Made by a program: the position numbers and the translations under genes. A stretch of 64,000 nucleotides of DNA from Shewanella amazonensis SB2B (GTDB lineage: Bacteria; Pseudomonadota; Gammaproteobacteria; Enterobacterales; Shewanellaceae). Shown in pieces: positions 30,654-39,658 of the stretch; the first letter of the stretch is position 1, and each line of letters begins with the position of its first letter. The stretch spans positions 2,238,001 through 2,302,000 of the forward strand of contig NC_008700.1 in the NCBI RefSeq assembly GCF_000015245.1. The letters are read 5' to 3'. The notes beneath the pieces were generated by a model, which made no database searches, was not told where the DNA came from, and was given only the letters and a program-made list of their open reading frames with translations.

Positions 30654-33600
30654 CTAGTGAAAATCCCGCGAGGCCACTTTGAGGCTATCGAGCAAATGCG
30701 AGATATCCTCAAGGCGACCCGCCACCACATGGGTTACGCCATCGGCATGTTCCACAGTGCCACTTACCTTCAAAATAGTTGATGTTAAATACGGTTTTCG
30801 CTGCGCCCTTGCTGTACCCATCCACACTATCAGATTGGTATTGCCTGTTTCATCTTCCAGGGTAATAAAGGTTACACCCGATGCAGTGCCGGGTCGCTGC
30901 CTGCCAGTTACCACACCGGCAACAGTCACCAACTGGCCATGGCGGGTATTTTCAAGCGCTTTTGCTGTCAAAGATTTTCCAAGCAAGCCGGCAATTCGCA
31001 ACAATGCCATCGGATGTTGCCCGAGACTTAACCCCTTGCTGCGATAATCCGCCTTGAGGCACTGGACCGCATTGGGGGCATCCAGACTTGGCTCAGTTCC
31101 CACTGGCTTAAGCGGCTCTGGCAAGTCATCAAACAGCGGCAGGCTTGCCTGACGGGCAGAGAGTTGCCAGCGACTTTGAAATCGGTGGCCACTGAGCAGT
31201 CTGAAGGCATCGGCAGCGGCAAGCAGCTCCAAAGCATGCCTGTCGAGCAGCATGCTGATTTCACTCAAGTGCGCAAAACCAGCAGCAGAACGAACGTCCA
31301 CCAACCTTTGCATAGCCTGCTCTTTCAAGCCTTTGACCTGCCTGAATCCCAGTCGAATAGCAAAGCCAGTGGCGGTCTTCACCAGGCTGCTGTCCCACTG
31401 GCTGTGATTGATACACACATCAAACACCTCCACCCCATGACGGCGCACGTCCTGTAACAGCTGCGATGGGCTGTAAAACCCCATCGGCTGGCTGTTGAGC
31501 AGCGCGCAGCAAAAGGCCGCCGGGTGGTATAACTTAAGATAAGCAGAGACATAGGCTAACAGCGCAAAGCTTGCCGAGTGGGATTCAGGAAAACCATACT
31601 CGCCAAAGCCCTGAATTTGGCGAAAAATCTGCCGGGCAAAGTCTTCGCTGTAACCCCGTGCGGCCATGCCATCCAGCAACTTTTGCTCGAAGGACCACAG
31701 CTTGCCGGTATGTTTCCAACTGGCCATGGCCCGGCGCAGCGCATCCGCCTCACCGCCACTGAAACCTGCGGCCACCATGGCAAGCTTGATCACCTGCTCC
31801 TGAAAAATCGGCACCCCCATGGTGCGCTCAAGCACGGCTTTAACTGCCTCGCTGGGGTAAGTCACCGCCTCCAACCCTTTGCGGCGTCGAAGGAACGGAT
31901 GCACCATGTCCCCCTGAATTGGCCCCGGGCGCACAATCGCAATTTGAATAACCAGATCGTAATAGCAGGCAGGTCTGAGCCTTGGCAGCATGGACGTTTG
32001 AGCCCGGGACTCCACCTGAAACACCCCCATGCTGTCGCCGCGACTGAGCATGCGATAAACATTGGGATCTTCGGCTTTGATTGACCGCATGCCAAAGGGC
32101 TGCTGATGACGACTGATAAGCTCGAAGCACTTACGGATGGCAGTCAGCATCCCCAGCGCCAGCACGTCCACTTTCAGTAGTCCCAGCGCCTCCAGATCGT
32201 CCTTATCCCACTGAATAACGGTTCTGTCTTCCATGGCGGCGTTTTCCACCGGCACCAGCTCGGCCAGCGGCCCGGCGGAAATTACAAAGCCGCCTACATG
32301 CTGGGATAAATGACGCGGAAACCCGAGCAAGGACTGCACAAGGTAGCCAAACATGTCGGCGCTAGGCAGCTGCGCGGCCAATTGTTCGCGCCAGGGATGG
32401 CTAGGATCGCGCCTGTCGATGCCCTGAATGAGCCTCGCCACCAGCTCTCTGTCCAGCCCCAGCACCTTGCCCACCTCGCCCATGGCGCTTTTGAGTCGAT
32501 AGGTGATCACACTCGCAGCCAGCGCCGCCCGGTGGCGGCCGTACTTACGGTAAATGTACTGGATCACTTCTTCGCGGCGCTCATGCTCAAAGTCCACATC
32601 GATATCCGGCGGCTCGTGGCGTTCTTTGGAAATAAAGCGTTCAAACAGCATATTGACCCGGGTCGGATCCACTTCGGTGATCCCAAGGCAAAAACACACC
32701 ACCGAATTGGCCGCCGAGCCGCGGCCCTGATGCAAAATCCGCTTGCGTCTGGCGAAGCGGACTATGTCGTAAATGGTGAGAAAAAAATACTCGTATTCAA
32801 GCTCATGGATAAGCTTAAGCTCGGCCAGGTACTGGCGTTTTACCGCTGCTGGCACCGCCAGGCCGTATCGGCGCCGGGCGCCTTTGGCCACCTCCCGGGC
32901 AAGGTATTCACTGGCGCTAAACCCGGCAGGCACCAGCTCCGCCGGGTACTCGTACCTCAGCTCAGCCATCGAAAACCGGCACTGACTGGCAATCTTCTGG
33001 GTGTTGGCAATCCACTCCTGCGGATAACGGCGATGGATACTGCCAAGGGGCCGCAGGTAATGCTCAGCGTTCTGGCACAAATGCCCTTCGGCTTCATCAA
33101 GCCTGAGCCCTAAGCGAATGCAGGTGAGTACATCCAAAAGCGGCTGACGCGCTGCGCTGTGCATACGCACATCTCCTGCTGCCACGCAGGGGATGTCGCA
33201 CAAGCCGGATAGACGCATCAAATAGCGCTGCCACAGGCTGCCTGCGGCCTCAAGACACTGCTCTGCCAGTAAATAGCGCCGCCCCTGCCAGGGCGTAAGC
33301 TGCTTTGCCAGCTGCTTTTGCGTAGCAAACCAATGCTGCTCGGTAGCGGCTATGTCAGTCCCCGGATTTTGGGGCATCGGCGGGCGCCACAGCAGCACAC
33401 AATCGGGCAGCGGCGATAACAGGTCGTCCAGATTGATGCGATATTCCCCCTTGGGCGCCCGCCGCCTGCCACGACTTATCAAGCGGCACAGGGCGCCATA
33501 ACCTGCCCGGCTGGTGGCCAGCAGCACAAAGGTGCCTTGCTGCAGCCGAAATTCACTGCCCACAATCAGTGATATCCCAGCATCCACGGCGGCCATGTGC

Positions 33601-33746
33601 GCCTTGACCACACCGGCCACCGAACACTCATCGGTAATGGCGATGGCACTGTAGCCAAGCCGCGCCGCCTCGGCCACCAGCTCGTGGGGGTGCGACGCGC
33701 CCCGTAAAAAGCTGTAGTTGCTGATGGCATGTAGCTCGGCGTACAT
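30654..33746 (-). CDS. dnaE2: Error-prone DNA polymerase DnaE2 (ImuC)
   Basis: 1030 aa from the ATG at 33746; the start overlaps the imuB stop (TGATG). It is a C-family DNA polymerase of the DnaE2/ImuC type used in SOS mutagenesis. It has an N-terminal PHP domain (AELHAISNYSFLRGASHP), the palm with PPDIDVDFEHERREEV (catalytic Asp pair), and a C-terminal OB fold (LVTVAGVVTGRQRPGT). DnaE2 lacks the long C-terminal tail of the replicative DnaE. It works with ImuB, encoded just upstream. Confidence 0.96.
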   Translation of the reverse strand: MYAELHAISNYSFLRGASHPHELVAEAARLGYSAIAITDECSVAGVVKAHMAAVDAGISLIVGSEFRLQQGTFVLLATSRAGYGALCRLISRGRRRAPKGEYRINLDDLLSPLPDCVLLWRPPMPQNPGTDIAATEQHWFATQKQLAKQLTPWQGRRYLLAEQCLEAAGSLWQRYLMRLSGLCDIPCVAAGDVRMHSAARQPLLDVLTCIRLGLRLDEAEGHLCQNAEHYLRPLGSIHRRYPQEWIANTQKIASQCRFSMAELRYEYPAELVPAGFSASEYLAREVAKGARRRYGLAVPAAVKRQYLAELKLIHELEYEYFFLTIYDIVRFARRKRILHQGRGSAANSVVCFCLGITEVDPTRVNMLFERFISKERHEPPDIDVDFEHERREEVIQYIYRKYGRHRAALAASVITYRLKSAMGEVGKVLGLDRELVARLIQGIDRRDPSHPWREQLAAQLPSADMFGYLVQSLLGFPRHLSQHVGGFVISAGPLAELVPVENAAMEDRTVIQWDKDDLEALGLLKVDVLALGMLTAIRKCFELISRHQQPFGMRSIKAEDPNVYRMLSRGDSMGVFQVESRAQTSMLPRLRPACYYDLVIQIAIVRPGPIQGDMVHPFLRRRKGLEAVTYPSEAVKAVLERTMGVPIFQEQVIKLAMVAAGFSGGEADALRRAMASWKHTGKLWSFEQKLLDGMAARGYSEDFARQIFRQIQGFGEYGFPESHSASFALLAYVSAYLKLYHPAAFCCALLNSQPMGFYSPSQLLQDVRRHGVEVFDVCINHSQWDSSLVKTATGFAIRLGFRQVKGLKEQAMQRLVDVRSAAGFAHLSEISMLLDRHALELLAAADAFRLLSGHRFQSRWQLSARQASLPLFDDLPEPLKPVGTEPSLDAPNAVQCLKADYRSKGLSLGQHPMALLRIAGLLGKSLTAKALENTRHGQLVTVAGVVTGRQRPGTASGVTFITLEDETGNTNLIVWMGTARAQRKPYLTSTILKVSGTVEHADGVTHVVAGRLEDISHLLDSLKVASRDFH

Positions 33747-36037
33747 CAAAACCAGCCCTGCAAGTAAAGTCCGGGCTCGCCCTCACGGCGAAACACCCAG
33801 CACAGGCCACCTTCATGGTGGCGGGCAAGGTAATAGTCCCGCGCCGCGCCTCTGGGTTTCCCGCTTGGCAAACTCTCGTTTACCTGGCCTGTCTCAAGCT
33901 CAGTTGTGCTTTGAGCCGCCATGGTTTGGCTGCCATGCCACCAGGGCTCACGCAGCCGCTCGGGGCCGCGCAAGAGCTCAACATCAGTTTCTGCAATCGC
34001 TTCTGGCGCCACCAAAAGCCAGGGCGGGCGGCAGGCAAGTGACAGTCCTTCTGTGGCAGCATCCTGTGTGGCCACAGGCTTACTGGTTGCTGCGGCTTTT
34101 GCCACTGTCTCGCACAGTTCCATTCCGGCAGTTGCAGCTTTGTTGGTAAAGGGCTCGTTAGTCGCGGCTAAGCCCGTAACTGCTAAGTCCTTATCAGTTA
34201 TGTCTGAAGCGAATCGCGGCGCTATGGCTCCAGCCATCGAATCATCATTCGCCCCATCCATTTCAGTCATGGTCGCTGTGTTACCGACATGAGCAGCCGG
34301 GAGGCTAAAGGCGGTACGGATGACGTTCGAAGCCGCGGCCGGGTTGGCGGCTTTTTTATCTGGTGCCGGAGGGATACCGGCAGCTGCAACGCGTTGCTGT
34401 GCTGGCTTGGTTAGCAATAACGGCGCAGCCGATTTACGTGGGATCGGTTTTGGCTGCTGACGTGAAGACTCGGCAGACAAATATGAGACAGATAACGATG
34501 AGACAGGCAAAGCCCTATAGGTAACCGCCACAGGTGCTGACATCGGCTGCAGGCAAAAACTGTGCTCCGGCAAGAGCGCTTGTCTGGCACCGAGACGCTT
34601 TACCCTGTCTTCCCCCAGCCGGGCCTCAAGCCGGGCCAGCAAACTGAGACTTGCTCTATGGCTATTGTCGATGGCGCCTGCCGGTGGCGCGCTTCTAGGG
34701 ACAAAGTGGCAGCGGTGCAGTGTTAGCGCCACCACCGGAGCCGCCAGCGTAAAGCGCTCCAGCTGCAAACGGCACAGGGCCAACAGGCCATCGGTCGTGT
34801 ATTCAGCAAAGGGGTATGCCAGCGGCAAGCGCGCTTCATGAACTACATCCACAACATCTGTGGTTTGCTCAGATACTATCTCCTCCTGCACTCCTTCTAC
34901 TTTGGAGCGCCCATCAATCCTGCCCCCCAAACGGCCCGCTACGCTGCCCCGGACTGCTGGCGAAGCGGCTGAGAAAGAGGCCTTTGTACAAGAAGCTTTT
35001 GCAGAAAATCGTTTGCTCCCTTTCTGCCCCTTTTCCCCATGGTTCATCCACTCAGATACCCGGTAATGCAGTACCAGCTCCAGCATGGAAACCGCCAACT
35101 GTCGCTGACGTAAAAACAGCGCCAGCTCGGCAAACATACGCCCAAGCACAAACACCAGGGCATTGAGGCTTTCGGCCTCATACATCAGCTCAATCCGCTG
35201 ACAATACTCTTCCTGCGGGCAGTAAAAACTCTGAGGATGGGGCTGATTACCGTTAAGCCTCGCCAATAGCAACACGAATTCGGGACCAAAACGGATCCCA
35301 AGCTCGGCAGCGGGTAAAGCCTGCAGCGCACCTATATGCTCAAGTCCCATCCCCTCCAAACGGGATAACAGCGCCTCGGGCACAGGCAGAGTGGAGATTG
35401 GCAGCGCCGATAATTGCCGTGATAAATCCTCAGCTGCACTTTTGGGCTCAGCAATCGCTTTTGATGCTGATTTTGAAGCTGAAACCTTGAGAGCCGATTG
35501 CAATGTTGCAGCCTTGGCAAACATTGGCTGCAGCGTCTTTGATACCAGACAGGGCTGGGCTTTGGCCAGCACACCTGCCGCCAACGGCGTGGCAGCAAAG
35601 GCCATGGCAAAGCTGCAGTTAAGCCCTTCAAGGGCAGCTGCCAATGCCTTTGCCAGCGCCGCTTCGCCACCAAAAAGCTTCGCCATGGAGCCCGTTTCAA
35701 GCAAAAGCACATCGTGGCAACGGGCAAAAAGTGTATCGGGCTCAGGGGGCGGCACCAGACGGGCGCTGAAACTGTAGCCGTGGCGGCACAGCCAATCGCT
35801 GCCTTGTCGGTGCAGCGAGAGATCAAAGGGGAAGGGTTGCACCTCCGGGCACAGCTGCGCCGCACTGCCCATGCTCTGACCGGCCATGACCCCGGCACTG
35901 GCCGCCTGCGGACAGGCTTTGAGCACCCGTGCCTTTGCCACATCGTACAGAATAAGTGGCATGGATAGCGCCAGCCCCTGCACATGGCGCAGGTAATCCA
36001 GCTCCCAATTAGGCAGCCATACACCAAGCCAGCGCAT
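33746..36037 (-). CDS. imuB: ImuB-type Y-family protein, unusually long
   Basis: 763 aa from the ATG at 36037; overlaps a small upstream ORF (TGATG) and dnaE2 (TGATG). ImuB is a catalytically inactive Y-family polymerase that links ImuA and DnaE2 to the beta clamp. The N-terminus (MRWLGVWLPNWELDYLR) and Y-family palm/finger segments (LLLETGSMAKLFGGEAAL and RLEGMGLEHIGALQALP) are present. Low-complexity inserts, rich in Ala, Ser, Lys and Thr, at about 335-395 and 520-650 make it much longer than the roughly 500 aa usual for ImuB. The C-terminal YLARHHEGGLCWVFR is typical. Confidence 0.9.
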   Translation of the reverse strand: MRWLGVWLPNWELDYLRHVQGLALSMPLILYDVAKARVLKACPQAASAGVMAGQSMGSAAQLCPEVQPFPFDLSLHRQGSDWLCRHGYSFSARLVPPPEPDTLFARCHDVLLLETGSMAKLFGGEAALAKALAAALEGLNCSFAMAFAATPLAAGVLAKAQPCLVSKTLQPMFAKAATLQSALKVSASKSASKAIAEPKSAAEDLSRQLSALPISTLPVPEALLSRLEGMGLEHIGALQALPAAELGIRFGPEFVLLLARLNGNQPHPQSFYCPQEEYCQRIELMYEAESLNALVFVLGRMFAELALFLRQRQLAVSMLELVLHYRVSEWMNHGEKGQKGSKRFSAKASCTKASFSAASPAVRGSVAGRLGGRIDGRSKVEGVQEEIVSEQTTDVVDVVHEARLPLAYPFAEYTTDGLLALCRLQLERFTLAAPVVALTLHRCHFVPRSAPPAGAIDNSHRASLSLLARLEARLGEDRVKRLGARQALLPEHSFCLQPMSAPVAVTYRALPVSSLSVSYLSAESSRQQPKPIPRKSAAPLLLTKPAQQRVAAAGIPPAPDKKAANPAAASNVIRTAFSLPAAHVGNTATMTEMDGANDDSMAGAIAPRFASDITDKDLAVTGLAATNEPFTNKAATAGMELCETVAKAAATSKPVATQDAATEGLSLACRPPWLLVAPEAIAETDVELLRGPERLREPWWHGSQTMAAQSTTELETGQVNESLPSGKPRGAARDYYLARHHEGGLCWVFRREGEPGLYLQGWF

Positions 36038-36183
36038 CAACCCTTAACCCAAACAGATTGATAACGCCTCAGCCCGCGGGCCAAACAGCAGTGCCGCTGG
36101 GCGAACTGGCTCTGATGCAAACACAGGCTTTGCTGAAACAAGTGTCTTTGATGGACGCACAGGCAATCACGGATAAACGACAT
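36037..36183 (-). CDS. Candidate small ORF between imuA and imuB
   Basis: 48 aa, too short for routine gene calling. The ATG at 36183 has a perfect AGGAGG seven bases upstream, in the 15-bp gap after the imuA stop. The stop overlaps the imuB ATG as TGATG, the same coupling used by imuB and dnaE2. The peptide begins MSFIRDCLCVHQRHLFQQ and is rich in Cys, His, Gln and Arg. No homology is known to me. It could be a real SOS microprotein, or a leader whose translation delivers ribosomes to imuB. Confidence 0.55.
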   Translation of the reverse strand: MSFIRDCLCVHQRHLFQQSLCLHQSQFAQRHCCLARGLRRYQSVWVKG

Positions 36184-36198
36184 ACATCATCCTCCTGC

Positions 36199-36894
36199 TC
36201 AGACACCGCCCCAGGGGCCCTGCACCAACTGCACTGATGGCTGCGACGGTAAGTAGCGTGCCAGCAGCGGGGAAAGTCCCTCAATCTGCAAACTGTCCTG
36301 CGGTTTGCCGCCACGGCGTTTCAGCAAGGCAAGTTCCAGCCTGTCGGAGTTACCGCCAGGGGTTAACCCCACACGCAGCGGCAAAGGATTACCCTCAATG
36401 GCATCAGTCACCAGAATAATGGCCAGACAGCCGCCCTTTTCCGCCGCCAGCTGCAAACGCCGGGCTTCAGTCAGGCTTAAACGGTCAAGCCAGCCCAGCA
36501 ACAAACGGCAGCCACCACTGGCCAGACTCTGCTCTATGGCCCAGAGTTTGTCTTTACGTGCGTTGACATCCACCAGGCAAAAGCCTTCCGGCCGCAGTCC
36601 ATGTTGCAATAAGTACTGGGGATTCAGTTGCCAAGGGGCACCAACCAACATCACCGGGGTGTCGTTTTCGCCCTGTATACACCTGAGCAGTGGCGTTAAC
36701 AGCAGCATTGACTGCGAACCCGGTACCGGGCAGCTCAGTTCACACACCCCATGGCGAGGCCAGCCGTTGTCGGGCAAGGCGGCATCCAGCGCCTCAAAAC
36801 CGGTTGCATAACCGGGCTGCTGGCAGGTTTGTTGTCCAAGCCAGATATCCTGGCGGCCAAGTTGTTTGGAAAGCTCTTGTGGACTGGTTTTCAT
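36199..36894 (-). CDS. imuA: ImuA (SulA/RecA-like SOS protein)
   Basis: 231 aa from the ATG at 36894 (MKTSPQELSKQ); the frame extends 24 codons up, but this would run through the LexA box, so the ATG is chosen. ImuA is a RecA-like protein in the ImuA-ImuB-DnaE2 mutasome. The core has GFEALDAALPDNGWPRHGVCEL and LLLGWLDRLSLTEARRLQLAAE; the ATP loop is degenerate. First gene of the SOS operon. Confidence 0.92.
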   Translation of the reverse strand: MKTSPQELSKQLGRQDIWLGQQTCQQPGYATGFEALDAALPDNGWPRHGVCELSCPVPGSQSMLLLTPLLRCIQGENDTPVMLVGAPWQLNPQYLLQHGLRPEGFCLVDVNARKDKLWAIEQSLASGGCRLLLGWLDRLSLTEARRLQLAAEKGGCLAIILVTDAIEGNPLPLRVGLTPGGNSDRLELALLKRRGGKPQDSLQIEGLSPLLARYLPSQPSVQLVQGPWGGV

Positions 36895-36942
36895 GGGGGC
36901 ACCTGTGTCTGAACCGGGTTTCGGTATCCAAATCACCAATAA

Positions 36943-36958
36943 CTGTATATTTATACAG
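36943..36958 (-). promoter_or_regulatory. LexA (SOS) box for imuA-imuB-dnaE2
   Basis: CTGTATATTTATACAG is a near-perfect gammaproteobacterial SOS box (CTGT-N8-ACAG with an AT-rich centre). It lies 49 bp before the imuA ATG. It also lies about 95 bp before the divergent histidine kinase gene, which it might affect. Confidence 0.92.
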
Positions 36959-37011
36959 TATAACAATTATGACAAACTTGCCAATCCTCTGGGATCTGAA
37001 AAGACAAGGTG

Positions 37012-37030
37012 TATAATGCGAATCATTTTT
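37012..37030. promoter_or_regulatory. Fur-like box overlapping a TATAAT
   Basis: TATAATGCGAATCATTTTT matches 14 of 19 positions of the Fur consensus GATAATGATAATCATTATC, and its first six bases form a perfect -10 hexamer, 24 bp before the histidine kinase ATG. I infer iron-dependent repression of the kinase gene. No good -35 is visible. Confidence 0.55.
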
Positions 37031-37053
37031 ATTTATGAGTCTGTGCGATTGTC

Positions 37054-38460
37054 ATGAAGTTGTCCCGCCATCACCCCTTTGCCCGCCTGCAATGGCGCCT
37101 GTTTGGCTATTTCGGTTCCTCCTTGTTGGTGATTTTGTTATTGGCCAGTCTGATCGAAGCCATGGTGCTGCACCAACTGTTGGTGTTGCCCAAAGAGACC
37201 AAGGCAAAGCTGTCGATGCTTGCTCAAGAGGCCGAAGCTCTCATTAAACAGGGCTCCCCCCAGGCGATTGCCCAGTGGGAGGCGGCGCAGTCGTTCCGCT
37301 TGCATGTGATTAACAGCCGTCTAGAAGGCGTCAGCGGCCGCCCCATTCATCCGCACTTTGAATTTAAGCTGGGATTTATGCTTGGACCGGATCAGGCGCT
37401 GGGGGATCGGGTGCAAAAGCCCATCATCGGCTTGCCGATTTATGCCACCTTAGATGGCAGCGGACCTCTGCTTTTGGCAGTGCAGCTTAATGCCGATCTT
37501 CATCCGGCCAAGGATCTCAGTTACAGCCTGTGGGCCATTCGGTTAACCGTGGGATTATTTGTGCTATGGCTTTTCAGTCGCCTGCTGGGACATTACCTCA
37601 TCAAACCGCTGGCGACGTTGCAACAGGGCACCCGCGCCTTGGCAAGCGGTAAACTCAGTACCCGCATCGGCGAGCACTTTTCGGCGGCTGAACCTGAGTT
37701 TTATCAGCTCGGTCACGACTTTGATGAAATGGCGGATGTGATTGAACGCACCCTCACCACCCAGGAGCGCCTGATCCGCGACGTGTCCCATGAACTGCGC
37801 ACCCCGCTTGCCCGGCAAAAGCTGGCCGCTGAATTGCTGGAGAGCGACCTGGCAGACACCTCGCCTTACCTTAAGCGGATCCACGCTGAAAACAGCGAAC
37901 TCAGCCGCCTGATAGACACACTTCTGGGTTACAGCCGCCTCGCCAGTGGTTATCAGGCCGCGCGCAGCACATCATTTACCCTGCACGAGCTGGCTTGCTC
38001 ACTTCTGGGGGATTGCCGCTTTGAAGCGGCGCCAACACAAAGTATCGAGTGGCAGGCTTTGAGCGCCTGCAAGTATATCGCCCTTGAAACCGATCAAAGT
38101 CTGCTGCTGCGGGCGCTGGAAAACCTGGTGCGCAACAGCCTTAAATACGCAGGAACTGAATGTCATATTCAGATAAGCAGCCACTGCGATGATAGCTGGC
38201 TCACTATCACAGTGGAGGATGATGGTCCGGGTATAGATGACACCAAACTCGAGACCCTGTTTCATCCCTTTACCCGCTTTGATGAGGCCCGTCATGCCAG
38301 TCAGGGCGGCTTTGGGCTGGGGCTTGCCATAGTGCGGGAGTGTATGCGTCTGCTCGGCGGCGATGTCTCGGCCGGGCGAAGTGAACTTGGTGGGTTGGAA
38401 GTTAAGCTGTTGCTGCCGATGCGGCTTAAAAGGCTGGCCGCTACCGACAAGGCAATTTAG
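37054..38460 (+). CDS. Sensor histidine kinase (orphan)
   Basis: 468 aa. TM1 about 18-42, a periplasmic sensor of about 120 residues, TM2 about 165-188, HAMP about 188-238, then the kinase: H-box RDVSHELRTPLA (His246), N-box ENLVRNSLKYA, G1 EDDGPGID, F box FHPFTRFDE and G2 GGFGLGLAIV. The layout is like CpxA and PfeS-type kinases. No response regulator is adjacent, so its partner is elsewhere. The promoter carries a Fur-like box. Confidence 0.9.
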   Translation: MKLSRHHPFARLQWRLFGYFGSSLLVILLLASLIEAMVLHQLLVLPKETKAKLSMLAQEAEALIKQGSPQAIAQWEAAQSFRLHVINSRLEGVSGRPIHPHFEFKLGFMLGPDQALGDRVQKPIIGLPIYATLDGSGPLLLAVQLNADLHPAKDLSYSLWAIRLTVGLFVLWLFSRLLGHYLIKPLATLQQGTRALASGKLSTRIGEHFSAAEPEFYQLGHDFDEMADVIERTLTTQERLIRDVSHELRTPLARQKLAAELLESDLADTSPYLKRIHAENSELSRLIDTLLGYSRLASGYQAARSTSFTLHELACSLLGDCRFEAAPTQSIEWQALSACKYIALETDQSLLLRALENLVRNSLKYAGTECHIQISSHCDDSWLTITVEDDGPGIDDTKLETLFHPFTRFDEARHASQGGFGLGLAIVRECMRLLGGDVSAGRSELGGLEVKLLLPMRLKRLAATDKAI

Positions 38461-38495
38461 TATAGGTGCATGAATTGCTTTTGGAAGGTGCGCGG

Positions 38496-38837
38496 ATGTC
38501 CAGCCTGAGTCCAAGCCGGATTTGGCATATAGTGACCCTCATTCCCGAGGGCAAGGTGCTCAGTTATGGTAAGGTGGCCGACCTTGCCGGTTTGCCCGGC
38601 CGCGCTCGCTATGTGTCTCGGGCCCTTAAGCTGGCACCGGACAGTCTGGCGCTGCCCTGGCACAGGGTGATAAACAGCCAGGGCAAAATTGCCTTTCCCA
38701 AAGACACTGAGCCTTTTCGGCAGCAGCAGGAAAGCCTGCGTCTTGAGGGGGTTATCGTGAACCAAGGCAAAATCAACTTGTCTGAATATGAGTGGCGACC
38801 CGACATGGCCACCCTGATTTTGAGTCTGCCTTACTGA
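38496..38837 (+). CDS. Alkyltransferase-like protein (ATL)
   Basis: 113 aa from the ATG at 38496, with GAAGG seven bases upstream; a GTG 30 bases earlier is possible. It has the MGMT fold (SYGKVADLAGLPGRARYVSRAL) but the active-site PCHR is PWHR (LALPWHRVI), which defines the ATL group. ATLs bind O6-alkylguanine without repairing it and flag it for nucleotide-excision repair. It lies between the histidine kinase and a DUF3108 gene, close to the SOS mutasome. Confidence 0.92.
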   Translation: MSSLSPSRIWHIVTLIPEGKVLSYGKVADLAGLPGRARYVSRALKLAPDSLALPWHRVINSQGKIAFPKDTEPFRQQQESLRLEGVIVNQGKINLSEYEWRPDMATLILSLPY

Positions 38838-38851
38838 TGCCAAGGAGCTGT

Positions 38852-39583
38852 ATGCGCAAGTTTCTGTTATCCCTTGCCCTGCCACTGTTGAGTATTAATG
38901 CGTATGCACAAAACTCACTGTCGCCCTTTGAGGCCGACTACAAGGTGCTGTACGGCGATATTGGCCTGGGCAAGGCCCATTTCAGCCTGCCGGCACCCGA
39001 GGGCAACTATTACGAATACAATTTTACCAGCGAGCTGAGTTTGCTGTTTTTAAGCGATGAGCGCAGTATCAAGAGTAAATTCCGCCGCACCGACCACGGC
39101 CTCGAGCCCATGGTGTTTATCCATCAGCGCACGGGTACCGGCAGTGATTTCAGCGAGCAGGTGGCCTTTTTGAAAGACAAGTCCATCGTGCGCAGCAACT
39201 ACAAGGGTGAGCATGTTGAACTGCCGTTTGAGAACAAGCTCTACGACACCATGATGGTGCAGTTGCAGTTCCGTCAGGATCTGATTGAAGGCAAAGACAG
39301 CCTCGAATACCACATGGTGAAAGACAACGAGATTGATGATTACTCCTTCAAACGCATGGGTGAAGAAGTGCTGAATATCGATGGCACCGAGTACCGTACC
39401 CTGCGCCTTGAAGTCATTCGCGACAGCAAAAAACGTAAAACCGTGGTGTGGATGGCCCCGGATTTGGCCTACCTGCCGGTACGCATGACTCACTTTGAAA
39501 AAGGCGACAAGCAGCTGGATGTACAGCTGACCGGTTATCGTTTTTCCGACACCCAGGCCGCACCGCTGGCAGCCAACCCTTAA
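38852..39583 (+). CDS. Periplasmic DUF3108 protein
   Basis: 243 aa from the ATG at 38852 with AAGGAG upstream; the signal peptide ends NAYA/QN. FEADYKVLYGDIGLGKAHF, YDTMMVQLQFRQDL and VWMAPDLAYLPVRMTHFEKGD are the family's conserved blocks. DUF3108 proteins are exported beta-rich proteins of unknown role. A terminator follows 17 bp after the stop. Confidence 0.88.
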   Translation: MRKFLLSLALPLLSINAYAQNSLSPFEADYKVLYGDIGLGKAHFSLPAPEGNYYEYNFTSELSLLFLSDERSIKSKFRRTDHGLEPMVFIHQRTGTGSDFSEQVAFLKDKSIVRSNYKGEHVELPFENKLYDTMMVQLQFRQDLIEGKDSLEYHMVKDNEIDDYSFKRMGEEVLNIDGTEYRTLRLEVIRDSKKRKTVVWMAPDLAYLPVRMTHFEKGDKQLDVQLTGYRFSDTQAAPLAANP

Positions 39584-39600
39584 GCTGTGAAATGAACAAC

Positions 39601-39629
39601 AAAAAAGCCGGCAATGCCCGGCTTTTTTC
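39601..39629. terminator. Bidirectional terminator
   Basis: AAAAAAGCCGGGC-type stem (GCCGG / CCGGC) flanked by A and T runs between two convergent genes; it can serve both the DUF3108 gene and the amidotransferase gene. Confidence 0.85.
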
Positions 39630-39658
39630 TTCATTATGCTGTGTCAGCACATTCCGCG

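Noticed and set aside
36069..36314. 81-codon minus-strand ORF at the imuA-imuB junction
   Set aside because: Mostly out-of-frame imuA with no ribosome binding site; the 48-aa frame at 36037-36183 has much better signals.
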